Assembly (NCBI RefSeq): GCF_048751585.1
Contig: NZ_JAZHOB010000010.1
Span: forward strand, 124,001 to 188,000
DNA: 64,000 nt
Direction of reading: 5' to 3'
DNA from: G025836975 sp048751585
Lineage (GTDB): Bacteria > Pseudomonadota > Gammaproteobacteria > Burkholderiales > Burkholderiaceae_B
Position 1 is the stretch's first letter. Every line of letters begins with the position of its first letter. A program made the position numbers and the translations under genes. The notes under the pieces are model-generated. The model was given only the letters and a program-made list of their open reading frames with translations, was not told the origin of the DNA and made no database searches. Below, piece after piece: positions 25,602-32,873 of the stretch.

Positions 25602-26339
25602 ATGTCCGAAAGCTTATTACCTCCGCAAGCCAGGCGTATCGTCGTTCCCAGCTTTGATCCGCAGACGCAGCCTGTCGTGCCGAGCGAGGTTTTGCCGCCT
25701 TTGGCTGACGCCAGTATTTCGCTGGACTTCATTTGCAAGGCATTTTCAAGCCAGATCAACTGGCAGGTTGAGCCCGTCTTTTCCACATCCTTTCATACCG
25801 ACGACGAACTGGTTCAAAAGGATATCGTCCAGGCGGCTGTGTTTTTCCCTTTGGTGCAGCGTCCTTCCGGCCTGCATGTATTGTTCACCCGGCGCGCTTC
25901 GCACTTATACGATCACGCGGGGCAGATCAGTTTTCCAGGCGGACGCATCGAGCCGCGCGACCTTAGCGCCGCGGCCGCCGCCTTGCGCGAGACCCAGGAA
26001 GAAATCGGCGTGGCGCCGGAATTCATCGAGATCATCGGAACCCAGCCCAGTTTTCTTACTTCCACGCGCTTTACCATGAAGCCGGTAATCGGCGTCATCC
26101 GCCCCGGTTTCACGATCACGCCCGACGAGACCGAAGTGGCCGAGGTTTTCGAAGTTCCCCTATCGGTATTGATGGATGCGCGCCAGCACCGCCTGCATCG
26201 GGCCAACCTGCCTGACGGCGGGCATCGGTTTTATTTTTCGATGACCTGGCAGTCCTATTTCATCTGGGGCGCGACGGCGGCTTTGATACGCAATTTTTAC
26301 CACTACTTGGCTGCGGCCCAGGCTGAATTGTTGCCGTAG
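25602..26339 (+). CDS. Nudix hydrolase, CoA pyrophosphatase type
   Basis: Probably splits CoA or its derivatives to phosphopantetheine and adenosine bisphosphate. I prefer ATG 25602 (MSESLLPPQARRIVVPSFDP), which resembles Bordetella relatives; an in-frame ATG at 25593 overlaps the rplS terminator, and neither has a clear ribosome site. The Nudix core is HLYDHAGQISFPGGRIEP with ALRETQEEIGV, and the family upstream block RPSGLHVLFTRRASHL is present. The last clearly chromosomal gene before the decayed island. Confidence 0.88.
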   Translation: MSESLLPPQARRIVVPSFDPQTQPVVPSEVLPPLADASISLDFICKAFSSQINWQVEPVFSTSFHTDDELVQKDIVQAAVFFPLVQRPSGLHVLFTRRASHLYDHAGQISFPGGRIEPRDLSAAAAALRETQEEIGVAPEFIEIIGTQPSFLTSTRFTMKPVIGVIRPGFTITPDETEVAEVFEVPLSVLMDARQHRLHRANLPDGGHRFYFSMTWQSYFIWGATAALIRNFYHYLAAAQAELLP

Positions 26340-26429
26340 CCATTAGGTATTGACGGAATACATAATGGTTTCTGAAAGCGTTTATCATGCGGGTTTTCAG
26401 GCCTTCTTGCCTAAGAACCTGGTGTCTGT

Positions 26430-26612
26430 CTAATACTGTTTGTCCAGAACTGAATGCCTATCCAGCTTTCTTGTGCGGGCCGATAACGATCTTCGGGGTT
26501 TATCGCACAGATAGATTTCGGTGGTCGGGCGGTCGGTGTGGCCGAGTAGAGCGGTGGGATTTTTGCCCTGGCGATCGGTCTCTGTACCGGACATTGCGCG
26601 CAAATCAGTCCA
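26430..26612 (-). pseudogene. Tyrosine recombinase (integrase) C-terminal relic
   Basis: The 60 codons directly after the HsdR-like stop, in the same frame on the minus strand, read WTDLRAMSGTETDRQ..., then KNPTALLGHTDRPTTEIYL, to a TAG at 26430-26432. This matches the end of phage-type tyrosine recombinases: Arg in DLRA, His in LLGH and the nucleophilic Tyr in EIYL. The N-terminal two thirds with the first catalytic Arg are missing and no start codon is present, so it is a truncated remnant of an integrase. Confidence 0.75.
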
Positions 26613-27785
26613 TCAGGTGCTTGTGGATTCGACGGCAGCCGCTTCGCGCCCCTTGCGTCTAAAGTTGTCATCATTCTTGCAATAGATAAGAGAGTCTCTG
26701 ACTATGCCAGCAAGACGATACAGATCTTCTGGTTTGTCGAGCAGGATATGGTCATTAGTTCCGACCTGAAGGCCGGCGCGTGCAATTTCGATCTTGTCCG
26801 CGCCAGTGAGGGGCACAATAAATTGCATGGCTGGATGTTTTTTGTCACCCCAGAATCGGAATATCCAGCGGTTTGATTTACCGCCATGCACTACAGAGAA
26901 ATAAGACTCTGTGTCGCGCGCCTGCAAGTCCTCGTCAGGTAGTATGTCGACGCAAATATTGAAAAGACGCCGCTCATCTGGGGTAGTGACGATTTTTTCG
27001 TTCTCCGAATCCACGATATCTGCGTCTTCATCTGGAACAATTTCAATTGGTGCTGCTGTCGGCACTGCCTCGGGTACCGACGAGAGACTGGTGGCTACCA
27101 TGGCACTGACTGATTGGGCCACTGCTTGTTTGACGATGGGTTGAATGCTATCGAGGAACTTGCTGGTCATTGACCGTTTAATACCAGCCCGCCCCGCTAT
27201 GTAGCGCACGAAGTCTGTGTCGCAGTCTTTAAGTGAAGTAGTGATGGCATCTTTGAAAGCTGTGAGGTAGACGTTTTCTTCAGCAAGGGCACGCAACGTA
27301 CTCGGCTCTAGCCGGTCATAATGAAATCGACCAAGCTGCTCAGCAACATCGTCAGTTGCAACTTCAAGGTCTATGAGCAGGAAGGGCTCAGGATCCATGA
27401 TGTTGCGATTATCCAGATCAGTAAAAAATCGCCATTCTCGACCATTGGTAATGGCGGCTACTGCGACTTCAGGCGTAGCGTTGTAGTACCTGGACAGTTG
27501 AGGGCAATGATTAGTCAGGTGTTCCGAATAAGCTTTAGCCTCGATGAATAAAACCGGGATGCCGTTACTAAACAATGCGTAATCGACGCGCTCAGAAGCT
27601 TTAACGCCTGGGAAATCTGCACCATATTCAGCTTTGACCTTGGTCGGATCGTAGGGGCTGAACCCCAATATATCGAGTAGAGGAAGAATGAGGGCTTGTT
27701 TGGTAGTTTCCTCTGTCGTGCAGTGATTACCCACGTTTTTGACGTGCTCGATATGATGCTTGATACGCCTTTTGAACTCATCCAT
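26613..27785 (-). CDS. Solitary HsdR-N-domain nuclease-like protein
   Basis: A 390-residue protein with a type I restriction HsdR N-terminal (COG4748-like) domain at about 5-160. Family phrases are TTEETTKQALILPLLDILGF and the PD-(D/E)XK core, Asp68 in ERVDYALF with Glu82 and Lys84 in FIEAKAY. There is no helicase motor and no hsdM or hsdS neighbour, so it is not a standard type I enzyme. A charged linker leads to a C-terminal region of unknown function (about 260-370). A GAGGT site precedes the start. It lies in the mobile island and may be a phage or defence gene; the function is not known. Confidence 0.75.
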   Translation of the reverse strand: MDEFKRRIKHHIEHVKNVGNHCTTEETTKQALILPLLDILGFSPYDPTKVKAEYGADFPGVKASERVDYALFSNGIPVLFIEAKAYSEHLTNHCPQLSRYYNATPEVAVAAITNGREWRFFTDLDNRNIMDPEPFLLIDLEVATDDVAEQLGRFHYDRLEPSTLRALAEENVYLTAFKDAITTSLKDCDTDFVRYIAGRAGIKRSMTSKFLDSIQPIVKQAVAQSVSAMVATSLSSVPEAVPTAAPIEIVPDEDADIVDSENEKIVTTPDERRLFNICVDILPDEDLQARDTESYFSVVHGGKSNRWIFRFWGDKKHPAMQFIVPLTGADKIEIARAGLQVGTNDHILLDKPEDLYRLAGIVRDSLIYCKNDDNFRRKGREAAAVESTST

Positions 27786-28130
27786 GCCTACCTCGAAAAA
27801 GCTTTGAATTGAAAATTTTTATTTAGTTACTAGTGAGCAAAATTTTTTGCTATTCCTTCTCGCGTTCAGCTTCGTAGCCCCGCAGGATCACCTCGAAGGC
27901 ACTATCTGACGCTCATAGTTCGCCCCTCTCGATTATTTGGAGGTTCCGATTCTACGACGTGTGGGGATGCTGGCCGGCGGGAGGCTAGGATGGCTAACCC
28001 GTGCAACCCCTGGCGTCCAACTTCTGATGGCGATGGAACGCCCGTAGGCCCGCCCGACACCATATCAATGCGGTGGCCCATTCGCACAGTCCGTCGCTGG
28101 CACTGACTCTTCGTAAAAGCACAGAGTGCC
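27786..28130. other. Decayed island DNA without an intact gene
   Basis: No convincing complete gene. On the minus strand, ATG AGC GTC AGA TAG (start at about 27916) follows a GAGAGG site but stops after four codons. One frame over, a protein-like tail ending in ILRGYEAEREKE stops at 27859-27861, which suggests a small gene broken by a frameshift. The first 60 bases after the nuclease start are AT-rich and hold its promoter. Confidence 0.4.
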
Positions 28131-28350
28131 ATGTTCGAGCGGCAATGCTGCAAGTTCGAAGTGGCCGACCCCGACACGGCGGACAAGCGCCAAGCCTGAC
28201 CGGAGTGGGAAAAGAAACGATTCTTGAAGGAAATAGGTGTATGACGAAACATGATGGCACCCAGTTGTTCGATAACCGGCCGATACGAGCTGCACCGCGT
28301 GCTGTGAGCTTTCGAGTGCCTGGCAAATCGGTCGGTAAGGGTAGGCCGCG
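28131..28350 (+). pseudogene. Phage-like gene remnant ending in a RusA-like N-terminus
   Basis: Two overlapping pieces. A short frame from 28131 (MFERQCCKFEVADPDTADKR) meets a TGA at 28197 and reads on as PEWEKKRFLKEIGV to a stop that overlaps the next ATG (28241) as ATGA. That second frame reads SFRVPGKSVGKGRPR, like the first strand of RusA Holliday-junction resolvases, then turns into unrelated sequence near 28350. This looks like a broken end of a prophage module. Both assignments rest on short motifs. The opposite strand is also open here, so the coding strand is not certain. Confidence 0.3.
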
Positions 28351-28381
28351 CCGCCAAGCGCGGGATTTCTCATTGCAGCGC

Positions 28382-28612
28382 TCAATCTTTCTTAATACGT
28401 TTTTTGGATACGTTGGCCTCCAGCACCTCGGCCAATTTCTCCCATGTGCATTTATGAGCATTTGCAGAATGCCCTCGTGGCAACCACTCAATACCTCCCC
28501 GGCTGATTTTTAAAGTACCGATTTTGCCATCTTTGTTGTTCGATACGATGATTTCTGAATCGGTATTCAGAATCTCAATGGGCTTGGTGACCTTTAGCTT
28601 AACCTCTGCCAT
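28382..28612 (-). CDS. Small conserved-looking hypothetical protein of the island
   Basis: A 76-residue protein starting MAEVKLKVTKPIEILNTDSE, behind an excellent AGGAGG ribosome site (28616-28621) with short spacing. It appears as a beta-rich N-terminal half (SEIIVSNNKDGKIGTLKISR) followed by a helix (CTWEKLAEVLEANV) and a very basic end (KKRIKKD). I have seen similar short proteins in mobile regions but cannot assign a function. The lower GC and Lys-rich codon use differ from the housekeeping genes around it. Confidence 0.65.
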   Translation of the reverse strand: MAEVKLKVTKPIEILNTDSEIIVSNNKDGKIGTLKISRGGIEWLPRGHSANAHKCTWEKLAEVLEANVSKKRIKKD

Positions 28613-28987
28613 ACATCCTCCTAGTTATTGATTCCCTAGTGTAGGATTTAGTAGTAATTTTGAAATGGGTGGTTACCCGATTGTTGCCGCTGCTGTGTTT
28701 CCTCGCTGCAGATCCCACTTTTTGATGATGGCGGGGCCGTATCTTCTTTTATAGGCCTGTAATTATTAATCGGCGCATCCATTGAAGGCTGAGACGGCTG
28801 AGGCATAGGTAGTGTTTATGGTTTTTAAGGTAAGCGAGTTAGTCGCGTAGCTCAGCGGTTATCCTCAGTCCAATGTAAGACCCAGAGAAAAGCCGCTCAG
28901 ATGAGAATTGAAGCCAATCTGACACTCTGAAAGCCCACGCAGGCCATGACGATCAGCACCCTTACAGAGCGGCAGGTTCATACATGT
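28613..28987. other. Intergenic right end of the island
   Basis: AT-richer stretch between the small island gene and rsgA. It must hold the promoter of the 76-residue gene on the minus strand. A piece at about 28850-28869 (GCGTAGCTCAGCGGTTAT) resembles a tRNA D-arm, but no tRNA cloverleaf can be completed. No intact gene and no clear attachment-site repeat was found. Confidence 0.4.
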
Positions 28988-29893
28988 CTAGTACCGCCCC
29001 TGCGCTTCATTCTCGGCCAGTATTCGCTTGTACAGTTCGTGCCGCTCGGGGGCGATTTCCCCGCGTTCCAGGGCTGCCAGCACGCCGCAGCCCGGTTCAT
29101 GGCGATGTGTGCAGTTATAGAATCGGCAGTGCTGTATGCCTTCCCGAAACTCTGGAAAGCCATGCTCTATGTCGCTGGTCGTCAGGTGGTAAAGGCCGAA
29201 GGCCTGGAAACCGGGCGAGTCGATGATATCGCCCGAGCCGTCGGGCAGGTGATACAGGCGCGTGCTGGTGGTGGTGTGTTTGCCCGTGCCCAGCGCTTGG
29301 GAATGTTCTTGGGTGTGTGCGCGGGCTTCCGGCACCAGCGCATTGAGCAGCGTCGACTTGCCCATGCCGCTTTGGCCCAGCAGCAGGCTGCAGCGGCCCT
29401 CCAATCGCGGCAGCAGGGTATCGCGCATTGCCTGCGGCGCCAAGGCGCTTAATTCGATGATCTGCACACCGGTCTTGGCCAGTTTTGCCAGGCGCTCGCG
29501 GGCCTGGGACACGCCGGCCGGCAGATCGATCTTATTCAGGATGACGATGGGAGCGATGTCCGCGCTTTGCGCCGCCACCAGGGCGCGGCCCAATAGATCG
29601 TCGGAAAAGGACGGCTCGGGCGCCACGACGATAAGCAACTGGTCCACATTGGCGGCAAACTGCTTGGTGCGCATGTCGTCCGAGCGGTAGAGCAGATTGC
29701 GCCGCTCCAGGATGCGGTCGATGGATCCTTCGTCGTTGCCCTGCGGGCTGACGATGACATGATCCCCCACTGCGGCGCCCGTCTTTTTTCCCCGGGGAAA
29801 GCATTTGCGGATATGGCCGTCGGTCATCTCAACGGTGTAGTGGCGGCCATGGGCGGCTACGATGCGGCCTTGCAGGGCGGGGGTATCAACCAT
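28988..29893 (-). CDS. rsgA: Small ribosomal subunit biogenesis GTPase RsgA
   Basis: Circularly permuted GTPase that checks late 30S assembly. The 301 residues have an N-terminal OB fold, then the permuted G motifs: NKID, P-loop GQSGMGKSTLLNAL, and DSPGFQAFG. The C-terminal zinc finger follows, with the Cys and His ligands in CRFYNCTHRHEPGC. Its start overlaps the end of the M48 protease gene by 8 bases, so the two are co-transcribed. Confidence 0.96.
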   Translation of the reverse strand: MVDTPALQGRIVAAHGRHYTVEMTDGHIRKCFPRGKKTGAAVGDHVIVSPQGNDEGSIDRILERRNLLYRSDDMRTKQFAANVDQLLIVVAPEPSFSDDLLGRALVAAQSADIAPIVILNKIDLPAGVSQARERLAKLAKTGVQIIELSALAPQAMRDTLLPRLEGRCSLLLGQSGMGKSTLLNALVPEARAHTQEHSQALGTGKHTTTSTRLYHLPDGSGDIIDSPGFQAFGLYHLTTSDIEHGFPEFREGIQHCRFYNCTHRHEPGCGVLAALERGEIAPERHELYKRILAENEAQGRY

Positions 29894-31130
29894 GCTTCAG
29901 GTTTTGTATGCGTATCACGGCGGGCGGGTGGCTATCGTAGAACGCCGAATGCACCGGGTCGGGGGTCAGTGTGGCGGCGTTGTCGTCATAGAGCTTGACC
30001 AACGCCGAGACCAGCCAATCCGGAGGGCACTGGCGGGCCGCATAGCGGTCGGCCTGGAATTCGTCGCGGCGCGACATCCAGCTGGCCAGCGGCGTCAGCC
30101 AGAACGTGAATACTGGGACGGCCAGGAATATTAGAATGAGCGCCAGCGCATCGTTGGGGCGGCCCAATTGCGGCACGACGCCCAGGCCGGTGTAGAACCA
30201 TACCTGGGTCGACAGCCAGCCCAGCAGAAGAAAGAAGGCCAGCGCCACGGCGAAGCTGACGAACATGCGCTTGATGATGTGCTTGTGCTTGAAATGTCCC
30301 AGCTCGTGCGCCAGGACGGCTTCGATCTCGTCGATGTTCAGCCGGGCCAGCAAGGTATCGAAGAACACGATGCGGCGCGCCTTGCCGAAGCCGGTGAAAT
30401 AGGCGTTGCCGTGCGCCGAGCGCTTCGAGCCGTCCATGACGAACAGGCCGCGCAGCGAAAAGCCGCAGCGCTTGGCCAACTGATGTATGCGTTCCGCCAT
30501 TTCGGGATTGTCCAGCGGCGTGAACTTGTTGAACAGCGGGGCGATGACGGTGGGAAACAGCCACAGGATAAGGAAATTGAACAGCACCCATGTGCCCCAG
30601 GCCCACCATATCCAGTTGGGTCCGGCGTTACCCATGATCCACAAAACGCTGGCCGCCAACGGCGTCCCCAGGATCAGGGTTACGATAAGTGTTTTAAGGG
30701 TATCAAGCACAAAAAGGCGCGGTGTTATCCGGTTGAAGCCGAAGCGCGCTTCCAGCCTGAATTTGCGCCAGGCCGAGAAAGGCAGCCCGACCACGCCCAT
30801 CAGGGCCAGCACGGCGCCGATCAGCGCCAACTGGCGCAGCATTTCGTTTTCGATCAGTTGGCCCAGGTTGGTGTCAAGAAACTGCAGGCCGCCCAGCAAG
30901 GTCAGGGCGACCAGGATCCCGGCCTCGACGATGTGCTCCACCATGGAAAACTGCATCTTGGCGACGGTGTAGTCGGCGGCGCGCTGGTGGCTGTGCAATC
31001 CGATGCGATCAGAGAACTCGGCTGGAACGCTGGCCCGGTGCTTTTGCACATGGCGTACCTGGCGCGAGGCAAGCCACAGCCGGGCCAGGATATCGGTCAG
31101 CAGGAAGGCGGCAAACAGCAAGGTGAACAT
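29886..31130 (-). CDS. Ste24-like M48 family metallopeptidase
   Basis: Integral membrane zinc protease related to CAAX prenyl protease 1. The 414 residues contain several membrane helices (for example about 60-82, 100-120, 145-170, 180-200, 290-315, 330-350). The zinc site is HELGH in EAVLAHELGHFKHKHI, with a downstream Glu in RRDEFQADRYAARQ. The FGFNRITP and GNAYFTGFGKARRIV phrases are typical of the family. Substrates in bacteria are not well known; quality control of membrane proteins is likely. It is divergent from orn with 46 bases between. Confidence 0.92.
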   Translation of the reverse strand: MFTLLFAAFLLTDILARLWLASRQVRHVQKHRASVPAEFSDRIGLHSHQRAADYTVAKMQFSMVEHIVEAGILVALTLLGGLQFLDTNLGQLIENEMLRQLALIGAVLALMGVVGLPFSAWRKFRLEARFGFNRITPRLFVLDTLKTLIVTLILGTPLAASVLWIMGNAGPNWIWWAWGTWVLFNFLILWLFPTVIAPLFNKFTPLDNPEMAERIHQLAKRCGFSLRGLFVMDGSKRSAHGNAYFTGFGKARRIVFFDTLLARLNIDEIEAVLAHELGHFKHKHIIKRMFVSFAVALAFFLLLGWLSTQVWFYTGLGVVPQLGRPNDALALILIFLAVPVFTFWLTPLASWMSRRDEFQADRYAARQCPPDWLVSALVKLYDDNAATLTPDPVHSAFYDSHPPAVIRIQNLKHG

Positions 31131-31176
31131 AAGAGGCGGACCGTGTGCGAAAATCTATGTTTTAAGGAAGGATTAT

Positions 31177-31722
31177 ATGGCGGCGAATGACCAGCGTTTA
31201 GTATGGCTCGATATGGAAATGACGGGACTCGATCCGGAAAAAGAACGCATTATCGAAGTGGCGGTGGTCGTTACCGAAGCCGATCTTACTTTTGTGGCGG
31301 AAGGCCCGGTATTGGTTATACACCAAAGCGATGCCCTGCTTGACGCCATGGATAAATGGAATCAATCCACGCACGGCAAAAGCGGCCTGATCGACAAGGT
31401 CAAGGCTTCCACGCTGACGGAAGCGCAGGCCGAGGACCAATTGCTGGCTTTCCTGTCGCAGCATGTGCCGGCGGGCAAATCGCCCATGTGCGGCAACACC
31501 ATCGGGCAGGATCGCCGCTTCATGGTCAAGTACATGCCCAAGCTGGAGGAGTTCTTCCATTACCGCAACCTTGATGTCAGCACGCTTAAAGAACTGTCCC
31601 TGCGCTGGAAGCCCGAGGTCTACAAGAGCTTTGTGAAAAAAAGCCGGCACGAAGCCCTGGCGGACATCTATGAGTCCATCGAAGAACTGAAGCATTACCG
31701 CGAACACTTCATAAAGCTGTAG
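31177..31722 (+). CDS. orn: Oligoribonuclease
   Basis: 3'-5' exonuclease that degrades very short RNAs, mainly dinucleotides such as pGpG from c-di-GMP turnover. Start ATG 31177 (MAANDQRLVWLDMEMTGLDP) after AAGGAAGG. The DEDDh residues are visible: DMEMTGL, the Asp of the NTIGQDRRF region, and HEALADIYESIEEL near the end. Length 181 is typical. It converges with paaX. Confidence 0.97.
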   Translation: MAANDQRLVWLDMEMTGLDPEKERIIEVAVVVTEADLTFVAEGPVLVIHQSDALLDAMDKWNQSTHGKSGLIDKVKASTLTEAQAEDQLLAFLSQHVPAGKSPMCGNTIGQDRRFMVKYMPKLEEFFHYRNLDVSTLKELSLRWKPEVYKSFVKKSRHEALADIYESIEELKHYREHFIKL

Positions 31723-31750
31723 GCCTTGCCGCGCCCGATGCACACATAAA

Positions 31751-31773
31751 GCGGTAAAGAACCCGTTTGCCGC
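31751..31773. terminator. Possible bidirectional hairpin between orn and paaX
   Basis: GCGGTAAA (31751-31758) pairs with TTTGCCGC (31766-31773), with one G-T pair and a 7-base loop, between the convergent stops of orn and paaX. It has only short A/T runs inside the stem, so termination strength is uncertain. Confidence 0.4.
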
Positions 31774-32727
31774 TCATGCCGCCTGCGATTCGGCCTGTTT
31801 TTCACGTCCTCCGAACCGTTCGAGCGCATAGGGCTTCAAGGCCTGGTAGCGTACGGGGTCCTGGCCCAGCAGCTGTTCCAGGTGCTCTTCGGCCAGGTCG
31901 AAGACCGTCCAGTACAGTTTGCCGCAAAGCGCGCGGGCGGCATGGCCGGGCCAGTCCGGCGGCAGCAACTGCCCCGGCAATTGCGGATCGTGCAAGACGA
32001 TGCGCCGCCATTCGTGCAAGGTCAGGGCGCGTATCGCAAAGGCCTGGGACGGCCGCATGTGCCGGTTGGCGGCTTGCCGGATGGGGCCGAAGGTTTCGGA
32101 AAATTTCCTATACTGCCGAGCAACCCCTTCCATATCCCAGCACTGCGATACCAGGGCGCTGATCACCAGGCCGTTCCCTTCATTCATTTCATGGGCGCCC
32201 AGCACCAGGGCATGGCCAGCCAGCTTCAGCTTGTTCAGCACTTTTTGCGCGGCGGCGGTCTGGTTGCGAGGCAGGGCGAAAACGCCGGGCGCAATGGCGC
32301 CGAAACCGGCCCAGATCAATTCGCGCCGCACTTCGCCGCGCTTGTCCAGACTGCCGTTGCCGAAGCGCGGCAGTATCACCAGGGTCCAGTCGCCTTCCCA
32401 TTCGGCGGGGGAGCCGTCGTAGATGCGTCCCGATGCTTGACGGGTCAGCTCCAGGCCTTGTTCGCTCAGGCGATACAGGCTGCGACGCCCATGCCGTTCC
32501 GATTGCAGCCAATCCTGGGCGACCAGTCTGAATACGCTGGTGCGCAAGAGCCGTTCATTGATGCCCAAAGGGGTGACGAGTTCGATCAGATCGCTTAGCC
32601 AGATGCTGCCGCCGTGAGGCTCGATGGCGTCTCCCAGGAGCGTGACGCACAGGGACTTGGCCCGGGGCGGATCATGTTCGAGCAGGGAGTGAACCAGTCG
32701 TTGCAGCGTGGAATGCGTATCGGGCAT
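31774..32727 (-). CDS. paaX: Phenylacetate catabolism repressor PaaX
   Basis: GntR-like repressor of paa genes, released by phenylacetyl-CoA. The 317 residues start with the winged-helix region holding RAKSLCVTLLGDAIEPHGGS and GINERLLRTSVFRLVAQDWL, as in PaaX, followed by the PaaX central and C-terminal domains (ALRALTLHEWRRIVLHDPQLP). It is divergent from paaA, with 146 bases between, so the repressor can bind there. A longer imperfect palindrome around 32785-32822 is a candidate operator. Confidence 0.93.
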   Translation of the reverse strand: MPDTHSTLQRLVHSLLEHDPPRAKSLCVTLLGDAIEPHGGSIWLSDLIELVTPLGINERLLRTSVFRLVAQDWLQSERHGRRSLYRLSEQGLELTRQASGRIYDGSPAEWEGDWTLVILPRFGNGSLDKRGEVRRELIWAGFGAIAPGVFALPRNQTAAAQKVLNKLKLAGHALVLGAHEMNEGNGLVISALVSQCWDMEGVARQYRKFSETFGPIRQAANRHMRPSQAFAIRALTLHEWRRIVLHDPQLPGQLLPPDWPGHAARALCGKLYWTVFDLAEEHLEQLLGQDPVRYQALKPYALERFGGREKQAESQAA

Positions 32728-32784
32728 GGGGTCGAATTTTTTACGGACAGGCCATCTTATACGAAACGGGGATTAACCCTATTT

Positions 32785-32828
32785 GATACTAAAATTTGAT
32801 TGACATCAATATTTTTGTATTAAATAAT
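32785..32828 (+). promoter_or_regulatory. paaA promoter with FNR box over the -35
   Basis: TTGACA (-35, 32800-32805) and AATAAT (-10, 32823-32828) are spaced by 17 bases. An exact FNR site TTGATTGACATCAA (32796-32809) covers the -35, centred near -32 from the expected start, a position that should block RNA polymerase. The site is the middle of a longer imperfect palindrome (GATAC...GTATT arms, 32785-32822) that PaaX may also use. The paaA start is 46 bases after the -10. Confidence 0.65.
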
Positions 32829-32873
32829 GAAACATCGCTGAATGAGCATGAATGAGACAGACAGGAGATCGCC

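Noticed and set aside
28065..28385. Minus-strand frame ending in a stretch with HFELAALPLEHGTL, perhaps a phage protein
   Set aside because: It competes with the RusA-like reading on the plus strand; neither strand has enough conserved features to call a gene.
28845..28885. tRNA-like stretch GCGTAGCTCAGCGGTTAT at the island edge
   Set aside because: The D-arm resemblance is not followed by an anticodon arm, T-arm (no GGTTCGA-type loop) or CCA acceptor pairing. It could be an old attachment-site scrap but cannot be shown.
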